A stretch of 6,638 nucleotides of DNA from an uncultured Eubacteriales bacterium. Lineage in GTDB: Bacteria; Bacillota; Clostridia; Lachnospirales; Lachnospiraceae. Of this stretch, positions 1 to 6,514 are shown one piece after another. The notes under the pieces were generated by a model. It did no database searches. It saw only the letters and a program-made list of their open reading frames with translations, and was not told the DNA's origin. The stretch's first letter is position 1, and each line of letters begins with the position of its first letter. The translations under genes and the position numbers were made by a program. Location: NCBI GenBank assembly GCA_900313855.1, contig OMSZ01000143.1:1-6638 (forward strand), read 5' to 3'.

Positions 1-460
1 ACACTTTTCTGTCAGCATTAAGTAATAACTTATAAGAGAGACAAAAAAAGTATTGAATAATAAGATTTAATGCAAGAACTAATACCAGTGCAAATGTATA
101 TTTATATGAAAATCCCGTATCAACAATAACAGGGTATGCAAATGCGATGATCAGCGCATACACAATGTATATTATTCCTATTTTTTGAAAGAAACTTTGT
201 GCTGCCTTTACGATTCCGCTGATTTTCTCCTTGTCATGATTGGCCAACGGTTTATAAAGTGCAGCCATGATCACGCCACTTAAACCGCCTTCTAATAGCT
301 GAATATAGTTTAAAAACTGATTGATTGAGGATATAAGTCCATTAACAGAAGATCCAAAATAGACAAGAATTACTTTTGGGATAACAAACCCACTTGCAAT
401 AGTAACAATTTGAAGAAGTACAGAACAAATAATGTTTTTATAAATCAGATTAATCTTCAT
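1..460 (-). CDS. Wzx-like polysaccharide flippase, N-terminal part (cut by window edge)
   Basis: This reading frame starts at ATG 460-458 and stays open for 153 codons to the left edge, so the 3' end lies outside the window. The visible protein is strongly hydrophobic. It has likely membrane segments near residues 10-34, 94-112 and 122-142, and a polar loop around 70-90 containing [11 protein letters not shown]. The segment [20 protein letters not shown] (40-59) and the following ALYKPL resemble the start of oligosaccharide flippases of the MATE-like/MVF superfamily found in Bacillota capsule loci. Such proteins move lipid-linked repeat units across the cytoplasmic membrane. The start overlaps the last 11 bases of the upstream licD-like gene, which indicates translational coupling; the Shine-Dalgarno candidate (GAAAGA) is weak. 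The family call is by pattern only, but a flippase fits the neighbouring polymerase and glycosyltransferases. Confidence 0.85.
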   Translation of the reverse strand, partial: MKINLIYKNIICSVLLQIVTIASGFVIPKVILVYFGSSVNGLISSINQFLNYIQLLEGGLSGVIMAALYKPLANHDKEKISGIVKAAQSFFQKIGIIYIVYALIIAFAYPVIVDTGFSYKYTFALVLVLALNLIIQYFFCLSYKLLLNADRKV

Positions 461-1265
461 CAGAATTATCTTTCATATAGGCAGTAAAATGATGATGTGA
501 AACTCGGTCTTTGACAGGCGGAAGCTTCATGTAGTCATCATACAAAGCCTTTAAATATGTATCATATCCACAAGGGATTGGATATCGTTGGCCTTCAAAA
601 TCAACTTGTATAGGTTTAAGAAAACATTTAGTGCTGACAAAACCATATGGCTTATACGCTCCTATAACATCATACTCATATTCGTGATTTCTTTGGGAGC
701 TTTTGCACAACAAATCATCAATTTTATATAATGCCTTTTTCCAACTATAAACAAAAGAAGTTGTCTTGTATAAAGCTTTTTTCCCAAACCACGATCCTTT
801 ATACTTTTGTTCGGTGACCATTCCTGGCAGAACAAGGGATTTTAAGAATAATATCTTCTTTTGTAGATGTATTCTTTCTTTTTTATTTGATGGAAGTCCA
901 TCAAGAGGAAATAAATCAATATATACTCCAAACCCGCTTATTGGTTTGACATTCAACTCCTCCATAGTCGTATTTGAATCCACAATCTTTGCGAATCCAT
1001 AGTAATAGTCCGGAGTATTTTTGAATGTCAAAAGTTTGTATCTTCCGTCATTATAAAGAGAAAGAAACCTTTCATAATCTTGTCTTTCCATGCAGATATC
1101 TATATCATCATCCCATGGTATAAATCCCTTATGCCGTACTGCACCTAGGCATGTTCCTCCATCAAGAAAATATTTAATATTATTGATCCTGCAAAATTTA
1201 TCAACATGCGATAAAATCTTAAGCTCTATCTTTTTTATGTCTTCTAGCCAAAGTTGATTATTCAT
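450..1265 (-). CDS. LicD-family phosphotransferase (possible phosphocholine transferase)
   Basis: The 271-residue protein carries the LicD signature between residues 35 and 56: [13 protein letters not shown], then FIPWDDDID. The acidic cluster D52-D54/D56 is the expected metal-binding and catalytic site of this nucleotidyltransferase-fold family. Known members include pneumococcal LicD1/LicD2, which move phosphocholine from CDP-choline onto surface glycans, and the fukutin-type ribitol-phosphate transferases. The donor here is therefore a phospho-alcohol nucleotide, probably but not certainly CDP-choline. There is no signal peptide, so a cytoplasmic enzyme acting on the lipid-linked repeat before export is likely. 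The ATG is preceded by GAGAGG with a 5-base spacer, which supports the start. It lies 16 bases after the polymerase gene and overlaps the flippase gene by 11 bases. No CDP-choline synthesis gene (licA, licC) is visible. Confidence 0.9.
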   Translation of the reverse strand: MNNQLWLEDIKKIELKILSHVDKFCRINNIKYFLDGGTCLGAVRHKGFIPWDDDIDICMERQDYERFLSLYNDGRYKLLTFKNTPDYYYGFAKIVDSNTTMEELNVKPISGFGVYIDLFPLDGLPSNKKERIHLQKKILFLKSLVLPGMVTEQKYKGSWFGKKALYKTTSFVYSWKKALYKIDDLLCKSSQRNHEYEYDVIGAYKPYGFVSTKCFLKPIQVDFEGQRYPIPCGYDTYLKALYDDYMKLPPVKDRVSHHHFTAYMKDNSDED

Positions 1266-1270
1266 ATATA

Positions 1271-1276
1271 CCTCTC
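1271..1276 (-). promoter_or_regulatory. Ribosome binding site of licD-like gene
   Basis: On the minus strand GAGAGG precedes the ATG at 1265 with a 5-base spacer. It lies in the 16-base gap after the polymerase gene and fixes the start of the LicD-family protein. Confidence 0.7.
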
Positions 1277-1281
1277 ATCTT

Positions 1282-2496
1282 CTAAAATGGAAACAACCAT
1301 CTGGTAGAGTAACCGAAAACAAGACTCAGTAAAAATGAAGGAAGCGAACCCGTTCCCCAATTCATATCATACAGAGACAAGGCTAAATTTCCGAAAGCTG
1401 TTAGTAATATGATCCAGTCAAAAAGTCCATATGGTAAACTACGGTAAGGAGGAATATATCCTCTGCTATAAATCAAAAGCAATGCAGTAAAAAGATCGGA
1501 AACAAAGAAGAATCTGCTGCCGTTTGATCCGATTAGCAATATCATACATATCGAAGCAATGGTGAGCAAGAGAGACAAATTCCATACATTATATTCTGCC
1601 TTTCCTTCTCCATTGTTCCATACCTCTTTCCACCCTCCTCTAGTTCTTATGACCAGTGAAACATTGAAGATTATAATAAAGGTACGAGAAACTATAGCAT
1701 GGAAACTGTTATTAATACCGTTTTCCTGATAAGCCGCTGCCGAAAACATCGTGTTTGAGACAAGATCGGACAGCACTCCATTTCCACCAGACATTTGTGA
1801 CAGATAGTAACCATAATTATTAAATGTAAATAGTAATATTACAAAAACTATTGAGAAAATGAAACGATGTTTTTTTAAGAGAGGGACTAATATCCAACAT
1901 AGCAGTGGAAGCAAAACTCCATGATGTAAAAAAACAGCTACTATACAAAATAAAACAGTTAATACTTTATTATTTCTAAAATAATACAAATAAACAGCAA
2001 GGCAAAAAATAGCAAAAGCATTTGCATAACGAATGCCAACAGCATAATTCAATGGGGATGTTATCGATATAACAAATACCCAAATTGGAATCCATTCCTT
2101 CGTCTCGAAATCGTTGTTGTTAAAATAATCGAATAATATGTATGAAATTACTGCATATCCAACCAGTGCTCCAGATGACTGCAATAAATGATGGTTATCG
2201 AATCTCGCCATAACCCATGACCAGATATCCCATGTGTATACGGCCCTTAAATGCTTTGACGCAAGTACATCAAAGCACTGATAAAAAGGCAAGTCTTTAT
2301 AAAGACTCAGGTTACTCATGTGTCGATAAATATCGTTTCCCTGGTCGCCTATGTAGCCGTATAATGCGGCCGACCATGAAACTCCTTGCAATAAAGCCGC
2401 CCTAAAAGGCTCACGAAATTGATTAAAATATGCCAAGCCGAATATAATTCCCGCAAATGGAAAAATCATACCGACAATAAGTAAAAGGAAAAACAT
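1282..2496 (-). CDS. EpsG-family (Wzy-like) polysaccharide polymerase
   Basis: This 404-residue protein is almost entirely membrane spanning, with hydrophobic stretches near residues 3-23, 107-123, 136-149, 158-172, 178-206, 211-225, 272-283, 306-323, 332-343 and 360-374. Features expected of the EpsG family are visible: a periplasmic-side segment GNDIYRHM (53-60), an arginine-rich turn RYANAF (156-161), HHG (191-193) after a hydrophobic run, and GSRFF (326-330) late in the protein. EpsG-like proteins are thought to act as Wzy-type polymerases that join flipped repeat units at the outer membrane leaflet. The ATG is preceded by GAGGA with a 6-base spacer, so the start at 2496 is favoured over the in-frame Met10. 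It follows the glycosyltransferase gene by 30 bases. Sequence conservation in this family is low, so the family is secure but the linkage formed cannot be told. Confidence 0.88.
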   Translation of the reverse strand: MFFLLLIVGMIFPFAGIIFGLAYFNQFREPFRAALLQGVSWSAALYGYIGDQGNDIYRHMSNLSLYKDLPFYQCFDVLASKHLRAVYTWDIWSWVMARFDNHHLLQSSGALVGYAVISYILFDYFNNNDFETKEWIPIWVFVISITSPLNYAVGIRYANAFAIFCLAVYLYYFRNNKVLTVLFCIVAVFLHHGVLLPLLCWILVPLLKKHRFIFSIVFVILLFTFNNYGYYLSQMSGGNGVLSDLVSNTMFSAAAYQENGINNSFHAIVSRTFIIIFNVSLVIRTRGGWKEVWNNGEGKAEYNVWNLSLLLTIASICMILLIGSNGSRFFFVSDLFTALLLIYSRGYIPPYRSLPYGLFDWIILLTAFGNLALSLYDMNWGTGSLPSFLLSLVFGYSTRWLFPF

Positions 2497-2502
2497 TGAA
2501 AG

Positions 2503-2507
2503 TCCTC
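2503..2507 (-). promoter_or_regulatory. Ribosome binding site of epsG-like gene
   Basis: On the minus strand GAGGA sits 6 bases before the ATG at 2496, supporting that codon rather than the in-frame Met10. Confidence 0.7.
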
Positions 2508-2526
2508 AGTGAATCTCGCTGTAATG

Positions 2527-3549
2527 TTATCGTTTATAAGACATTGTTACATTCAGTTTCTTTACATCATTTCGTAAGTAATTAATTTTTCCTAATATAA
2601 CCATTGCAGCGAAAAATTTTTTATAATATAAATCCATCATAATATTTCTTTTCCTGTCCATTCCTAATTGAAGAATAGGATACTTATTAATCAACGCGTT
2701 AAATAGCTTGCTTTCTCTGAAATCTTTTATGAAATTATAGGCTTCTTTTGATGGAGCATATGTTACCGTATTAACAATCCCGTCCAATACATTTCTAAGA
2801 TACATAGCGTCTACTGCTTCACTATAGTTCTTTATACCCATTTTATTGCAAAACTCACTGACAATTTTTCTTATTTTCTCCTGCTGAACAAAATCTTTCC
2901 TATTATATTTGTGTGTTGATGAGAATACATTCGCAACGTAATGATATCCACGGTATGGTATCAAATACACCGAATTGCATTTCTCAATATATTGAAAGTT
3001 AAACGTAAGATCCTCTCCAACTCTTAATGCCGTATTAAAACTACATTGTTTGGCTATTTTCATTCTATATAAATTTCCACATAGACTATTTAAAGTATAT
3101 GCCAGATAAAGATCACGGAAACAGCTGGAAAAGTCCTGTTTCTTAATCAGTTTTGGTTTATCATCCTTAAAAGGATAAGGCTGCGCTGAAGTAATCAATG
3201 TTGAAATAGCCATATCCGATTTAGATTTATTTATTCCTTCAACAAGTCGAAATATAAGATCACTTGAGATATAATCATCTGAGTCAACAAATGCCACATA
3301 CTGACCATGTGCAGCATTCAATCCATTGGCACGTGCCTGAGCAGCTCCTGCATTTGCTTGTGAAATGCATCTTATCCTCTTATCTTTTACAACACGTTTC
3401 CTTATGCTTTTCTTAGTATTATCAACCGAACCATCATCGATAATTATTATTTCCAAATTCTCATACGTCTGATTCTCTATACTGTCGATACACCTATCGA
3501 TTGTTTTTTCCGCATTATATGCCGGCACTATGACACTGATTAATTCCAT
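2527..3549 (-). CDS. Family 2 glycosyltransferase (GT-A fold), start corrected
   Basis: The protein is 340 residues from the ATG at 3549. It opens with the GT2 strand ISVIVPAYNAEKTIDRCIDS (4-23), followed by IIIIDDGSVDNT (34-45), the donor loop NAGAAQARANGL (66-77) and the metal-binding DSDD (89-92). GED (178-180) holds the probable catalytic base. The C-terminal third is a helical, basic tail without obvious membrane segments, so the enzyme is likely cytosolic or peripheral. A longer frame can be opened at a TTG (3582), but that codon has no good Shine-Dalgarno. The ATG at 3549 has AAAAAGGAA with an 8-base spacer, and GT2 proteins normally begin a few residues before VSVIVPAYN. It adds one sugar to the lipid-linked repeat; donor and linkage cannot be predicted. 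A 56-base gap separates it from the fucosyltransferase gene, the largest gap between intact genes here. Confidence 0.93.
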   Translation of the reverse strand: MELISVIVPAYNAEKTIDRCIDSIENQTYENLEIIIIDDGSVDNTKKSIRKRVVKDKRIRCISQANAGAAQARANGLNAAHGQYVAFVDSDDYISSDLIFRLVEGINKSKSDMAISTLITSAQPYPFKDDKPKLIKKQDFSSCFRDLYLAYTLNSLCGNLYRMKIAKQCSFNTALRVGEDLTFNFQYIEKCNSVYLIPYRGYHYVANVFSSTHKYNRKDFVQQEKIRKIVSEFCNKMGIKNYSEAVDAMYLRNVLDGIVNTVTYAPSKEAYNFIKDFRESKLFNALINKYPILQLGMDRKRNIMMDLYYKKFFAAMVILGKINYLRNDVKKLNVTMSYKR

Positions 3550-3557
3550 GAAAATGT

Positions 3558-3562
3558 TCCTT
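3558..3562 (-). promoter_or_regulatory. Ribosome binding site that decides the GT2 start
   Basis: On the minus strand AAGGA, within AAAAAGGAA, lies 8 bases before the ATG at 3549. The alternative TTG at 3582 has no comparable site, so this motif argues for the shorter 340-residue protein. Confidence 0.75.
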
Positions 3563-3605
3563 TTTATATTCTCGTGGTTCAAGTTCCGCTAAAAGATTGT
3601 ATATC

Positions 3606-4496
3606 TTATAGCTCCCCTCTTGTCCATTCTTTCAACCAAATATCCCCTTTCACAGTTTTGGGCACGTAAATTTCCTTTTCGGGATTTTCATTTAGAAAGG
3701 CAGCCCACCAACCAAATGTAGATTCTGATATTATCTGGTGCTTACAACTCTTTAATAGTTCAAACTCATATAAATCTCCATCTTTATTGTTCATATGAAC
3801 AACTGAGCACATGTTTTCAATCATCAAATAATCTTTGCACCAATCTGGATCATCGCTGAATAAAAAGAAATGTATGTCTGGATATTTTGAAACAAAATAT
3901 TGCATTCCATTCAAATAATACTCTGCTCCCTTATCCCAACCGAGCTTTACAAAATCACCTCTACGAACATGTACTCCTACACTATTGCACTCATGTATCA
4001 AACTTGACCATTTTCTTACCTTATCAGGGTAACTAATGTTTAGCCTTATCTGTTTACGTAAATCATCCGCATACGGAGAAATGTAATTGATATTTTGCCA
4101 ATAGCCTTCCACAATACAATCTTTATCTGAATATTCTTGCAAGATTTTAAAACTTCTCCTGTGGTCTTCTCTTACTGTCGTATTATCTTCACTGATGCAT
4201 ATTCCAACTGATCTTCCGGTCCACCCCCCCTGCTTGAATTTTCTTACAATTCGATCAATTCCGAGACAAAGTATGTTTGACTGCGTTTTATGCGATTCTA
4301 TATTGAATTTATCCAACTGATAATTTCTTATATCAAATTTTCTCTTTTGGTTATTGAGCAATTTATTCAGTTGGTAATAAGAAATATCTATGCAGACATC
4401 CCTATGAAATTCTCTTTTTAAATAATAAGCAACTGCATATTGGAATAGCTGATTCCCCAAGCCACCCTTTACTCGAAGATAGATAGTTTTAGACAT
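3606..4496 (-). CDS. Family 11 glycosyltransferase, probable alpha-1,2-fucosyltransferase
   Basis: The 296-residue protein shows the conserved GT11 blocks in order: GGLGNQLFQYA (11-21), VEGYWQN (129-135), VGVHVRRGDF (173-182), FFLFSDDPDW (210-219) and ISESTFGWWAAFLN (256-269). HxRRxD is the GDP-fucose binding motif shared by alpha-1,2- and alpha-1,6-fucosyltransferases; the first and last blocks point to the alpha-1,2 group (H-antigen synthases, Helicobacter FutC, E. coli WbsJ). Length matches bacterial members. There is no signal peptide, so it acts in the cytosol on the lipid-linked repeat, most often on a galactose acceptor. An AGGAG with a 5-base spacer overlaps the upstream TAG stop. A seven-G run (4224-4230) encodes Gln89-Gly91 and stays in frame here. 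GDP-L-fucose synthesis genes are not in the window, so the donor must be made elsewhere. Confidence 0.93.
   Translation of the reverse strand: MSKTIYLRVKGGLGNQLFQYAVAYYLKREFHRDVCIDISYYQLNKLLNNQKRKFDIRNYQLDKFNIESHKTQSNILCLGIDRIVRKFKQGGWTGRSVGICISEDNTTVREDHRRSFKILQEYSDKDCIVEGYWQNINYISPYADDLRKQIRLNISYPDKVRKWSSLIHECNSVGVHVRRGDFVKLGWDKGAEYYLNGMQYFVSKYPDIHFFLFSDDPDWCKDYLMIENMCSVVHMNNKDGDLYEFELLKSCKHQIISESTFGWWAAFLNENPEKEIYVPKTVKGDIWLKEWTRGEL
4224..4230 (-). repeat. G7 homopolymer run inside the fucosyltransferase gene
   Basis: The plus strand reads seven consecutive C, hence seven G in the coding strand, spanning the CAG GGG GGG codons for Gln89-Gly90-Gly91. The surrounding gene is A+T rich, so a run of this kind stands out. 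The frame is intact here; gain or loss of one G would end the protein after roughly its first third, before the HxRRxD motif. Confidence 0.6.
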
Positions 4497-4501
4497 CCCA
4501 A

Positions 4502-4506
4502 CTCCT
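4502..4506 (-). promoter_or_regulatory. Ribosome binding site of GT11 gene, overlapping upstream stop
   Basis: On the minus strand AGGAG lies 5 bases before the ATG at 4496 and overlaps the TAG stop of the family 4 glycosyltransferase gene (TAGGAG). Ribosomes finishing the upstream gene therefore end on this site, suggesting coupled translation. Confidence 0.75.
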
Positions 4507-5608
4507 AACTATTAGTTGACACCATATTTCGGTATACTTTGTCATACTTCTCCGTCATTGCCTTGTCGGACAGCTTTTCCTGCTGGAACTGCTTAATGGA
4601 TTCTTTGTCAATCCGTCCATAATTCTTTCGCAGAGTGCTTAACACCGCCCCGAAGCTTTCACCATTGTCTTTAATAGAGAAGCTCTCACCCAGATATAAG
4701 TTCTCCCCTATTGAAAGCACTTCGTTGTGAGATGGAATATCCGACAGGAACAATCCTAGTCCACAGGATAATGCCTCGAGGACTGATATGGAAAAGCCTT
4801 CTGATCGGGAAGCGGAAATATAAACATCACTTATGTTGTAAAACGCGGCAGGGTCATTCTGGAAACCCATAAATCTCACATGATCGTCAGCTGCCTTTTC
4901 ACACGCTTCTCTTTCCGGACCATCTCCGAGAACAATAAGATATTCCTTTTCATCATGATATTGTACAAAATATCTAATAATAAATTGTACATTTTTCCCG
5001 AAAGACAAACCGCCCGAAAAAACAAATACAGTCGAATCATCAGGAATATCTACCTGATCACGCGATATTTCATGCTGTGCCATTTTTGACTTTATACCAT
5101 TGCGGACATACATGGTATTTTTAAGATAATGCCGCATTACAATATAGACAGACTTTGAACAACAAACGCATTGATCCAGCTTTTTGAGCGCCGCAATGTG
5201 AAGGGAAATGTAAACTCTGCCCTTTAGCCTTCCATAAGACTGGACATAGTCTTCGAACATGTTGTTATGAAGAGTAGTCATTCTCCTTGCCGTCGCATGC
5301 AATCTGGAAGAAAGGATATCCGGTATAAACCCGTGGGTATGGATGATATCAAATTTTCCTTCCTCAATAATATCCTGAAATTCTCTGTCTTGCCCCAAAA
5401 GGCATTTGCTCCGCGTCAATGTATGGCACTCATAAACGTGAACCTGATCTTTTTTCAGTTCCTCGACAATCTCCGGATCATTGCCCGGAAAAAATGTGAT
5501 TAATGAAATCTCATAACGGGGTCTTTCCAGATTATGGATAATATCTAAAACAACATTACTTGGGCCATTGTTCGTTATATAGTTAATTACAAATACGATC
5601 TTGATCAT
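4505..5608 (-). CDS. Family 4 glycosyltransferase (GT-B fold)
   Basis: The 367-residue protein has a two-domain GT4 layout. The N-terminal Rossmann half holds the acceptor loop NNGPSNVVLDI (13-23), FDIIHTHGFIPDI (86-98) and TTLHN (111-115). VRNGI (168-172) marks the domain linker. The C-terminal donor half holds FSGGLSFGKN (197-206), LGDGPER (227-233), VRFMGF (244-249) and SRSEGFSISVLEALSCG (267-283), which contains the EX7E pair E270/E278. It is a retaining enzyme that uses a nucleotide sugar in the cytosol; the sugar cannot be told. Gly200 stands where many GT4 enzymes have Arg (G-R-L), a variation seen in this broad family. The start overlaps the upstream reading-frame tail as ATGA. Its Shine-Dalgarno (AAGGA) has a long 11-base spacer, so it may depend on coupling to the upstream gene, which is now frameshifted. 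Confidence 0.93.
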   Translation of the reverse strand: MIKIVFVINYITNNGPSNVVLDIIHNLERPRYEISLITFFPGNDPEIVEELKKDQVHVYECHTLTRSKCLLGQDREFQDIIEEGKFDIIHTHGFIPDILSSRLHATARRMTTLHNNMFEDYVQSYGRLKGRVYISLHIAALKKLDQCVCCSKSVYIVMRHYLKNTMYVRNGIKSKMAQHEISRDQVDIPDDSTVFVFSGGLSFGKNVQFIIRYFVQYHDEKEYLIVLGDGPEREACEKAADDHVRFMGFQNDPAAFYNISDVYISASRSEGFSISVLEALSCGLGLFLSDIPSHNEVLSIGENLYLGESFSIKDNGESFGAVLSTLRKNYGRIDKESIKQFQQEKLSDKAMTEKYDKVYRNMVSTNS

Positions 5609-5751
5609 TTATTTCTAAGTCCTTGATAAATCCTTTTCCTTAATACATTTGGCATGACACAAACTGCTGCATGCGGAACCGCTCCTGTCAGATAATCCAT
5701 TTCACATGTCCAGCTGATACTTCTAAGCCATTTGTGAAACGTTATCATCGT
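5605..5751 (-). pseudogene. Out-of-frame C-terminal tail of the GT2 gene at 5723-6430
   Basis: In the +1 frame relative to the upstream part, 48 codons run from about 5751 to a TGA at 5607-5605. The tail contains DYLTGAVPHAAVCVMPN and then RK..Y..LR, matching the C-terminus of the partial glycosyltransferase at the right edge. The TGA overlaps the ATG of the next gene (ATGA), the arrangement expected of a genuine gene end. The joined length 5605-6430 is 826 bases, one more than a multiple of three, so a single extra base explains the break. The A6 run at 5751-5756 is the simplest site. A separate start for this tail (ATG at 5820) has no ribosome binding site. Confidence 0.85.
5620..5624 (-). 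promoter_or_regulatory. Ribosome binding site of GT4 gene, long spacer
   Basis: On the minus strand AAGGA is 11 bases from the ATG at 5608, longer than the spacers of the other genes here. It lies inside the last codons of the frameshifted upstream glycosyltransferase tail. Confidence 0.5.
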
Positions 5752-6430
5752 TTTTTGCATACTCCTTGCCACCACGCCGAAGATACATATCTGCTGGTAT
5801 TCGTACATCAACAAGAACATCCGGAATGTTCTGTGCTATAACCCCTTCTCTCAGCATCCGAATCCAGAGATAGTAATCTTCAAATAGGTGAAACGTTTCC
5901 TTATATCCTCCGACTGATTCCACCGCACTTTTCTTGAACATCACTGCCACATGGTTCATCGGATTTCTTTTCTTGGAGAACTTGATAATTTCCTTGTTTG
6001 TTGACGGTAAATGACACTCACCAGAAGATGCCTTCGGAACTGTAGCAAATTCACTAATTGTCCCACTTGAGAAATCAATTTCCGGATTCTGTTCAAATAC
6101 ATGTAGCTGCTTTGCACAACGTTCCGGTCTGCTTATGTCATCGCTGTCCATCCTTGCCACAAGTTCGTTCTTACAAAGCTTTAGACCTTTATTCAGAGCA
6201 TTTCCCAGTCCCTCGTTCTTCTCTAGTCTAAGTACGTGAAGAACAGATCCAAATTTCTCTTGCTCCTCCTCCAGCACCGCATCAAGTTCAGAAGTTAATG
6301 GGCCATCACACACCACCACAAAATCATTTGTAGAAGCTGACTGTCCTCGGATACTTTCTATACTTGTGCGTAGATATTCCGGGGATTCTTTGAAATACAC
6401 TGACATTAGAACAGAATACGGAGTGGCCAT
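5723..6430 (-). CDS. Family 2 glycosyltransferase, C-terminally truncated by a frameshift
   Basis: The readable frame gives 235 residues. It shows GT2 features of the AmsE-like group: YSVLMSVYFKESPEYLRTSI (5-24), VVVCDGP (38-44), the donor loop NEGLGNALNKGL (72-83), ARMDSDD with the metal site (92-98), NPMNHVAVMFKK (156-167) and FEDYYLWIRM (183-192), whose E184/D185 is the probable catalytic base. The conserved end of the catalytic domain, MYLRRGGKEYAK (215-226), is followed by nine unrelated residues and a TAG. The natural tail continues in the +1 frame from about 5751 to a TGA at 5605; joined, the protein would have 274 residues. The catalytic core is complete, so partial activity is possible. 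The ATG at 6430 has TGGAG with an 8-base spacer. Depending on convention the whole 5605-6430 unit may be called a pseudogene. Confidence 0.88.
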   Translation of the reverse strand: MATPYSVLMSVYFKESPEYLRTSIESIRGQSASTNDFVVVCDGPLTSELDAVLEEEQEKFGSVLHVLRLEKNEGLGNALNKGLKLCKNELVARMDSDDISRPERCAKQLHVFEQNPEIDFSSGTISEFATVPKASSGECHLPSTNKEIIKFSKKRNPMNHVAVMFKKSAVESVGGYKETFHLFEDYYLWIRMLREGVIAQNIPDVLVDVRIPADMYLRRGGKEYAKNDDNVSQMA

Positions 6431-6514
6431 TATACCGACTCCAGTAATTCATAAGTTCTGAAGTATAGTTTTAGGTTATCCCCCGGAGGTATTTCTGATT
6501 TTATCTATATTCAT
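6430..6514 (-). pseudogene. Relic of an internally deleted gene between two GT2 paralogues
   Basis: An ATG at 6514-6512 overlaps the upstream stop as TAATG and has GGAGAG 5 bases before it, so it looks like a true start. Its frame ends after 12 codons (MNIDKIRNTSGG). In the +1 frame, open from 6504, a protein-like end, IKSEIPPGDNLKLYFRTYEL plus LESV, runs to a TAA at 6432-6430 that overlaps the next ATG, again as TAATG. Head and tail signals of one gene thus survive in 85 bases, one base more than a multiple of three. I infer that the middle was deleted. I do not recognise the lost product; a chance resemblance to coding sequence remains possible. Confidence 0.5.
6439..6443 (-). promoter_or_regulatory. 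Ribosome binding site of the frameshifted GT2 gene
   Basis: On the minus strand TGGAG lies 8 bases before the ATG at 6430. It also falls in the last codons of the relic reading frame, so it probably worked originally in a coupled gene pair. Confidence 0.6.

Noticed and set aside
197..206. GT4 protein residues 197-206 (FSGGLSFGKN), with Gly in place of the usual Arg of the G-R-L motif, as a sign of inactivation; coordinates are residue numbers of the protein at 4505-5608.
   Set aside because: The wider GT4 family tolerates variation at this position, and the EX7E pair and other motifs are intact.
766..1002. Plus-strand open frame of 78 codons, and similar plus-strand frames at 2217-2405, 4880-5089 and 5267-5503.
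   Set aside because: All lie antisense within strongly supported minus-strand genes and show no recognisable motif or ribosome binding site.
1870..1934. A7 and T7 runs in the polymerase gene (1870-1876 and 1928-1934) as phase-variation tracts; another A7 at 43-49 lies in the flippase gene.
   Set aside because: Runs of seven A or T are expected in such A+T-rich coding sequence, and all frames are intact.
3550..3582. Longer GT2 protein with 11 extra residues from a TTG start.
   Set aside because: The TTG has no ribosome binding site, whereas the ATG at 3549 has a strong one and fits the usual GT2 N-terminus.
3550..3605. Possible terminator or promoter in the 56-base gap between the GT11 and GT2 genes.
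   Set aside because: I found no stem-loop followed by a T run and no convincing -35/-10 pair.
5750..5756. Canonical -1 slippery heptamer A_AAA_AAC in frame at the frameshift site, suggesting programmed frameshifting.
   Set aside because: A -1 shift meets a TGA within two codons and does not reach the tail; a +1 (or -2) change is needed, so this motif does not rescue the protein.
5752..5820. Separate small protein of 71 residues starting at 5820 and containing the GT2 tail.
   Set aside because: Its first part overlaps the well-conserved GT2 frame, its ATG lacks a Shine-Dalgarno, and only the portion after the frameshift resembles a paralogue.
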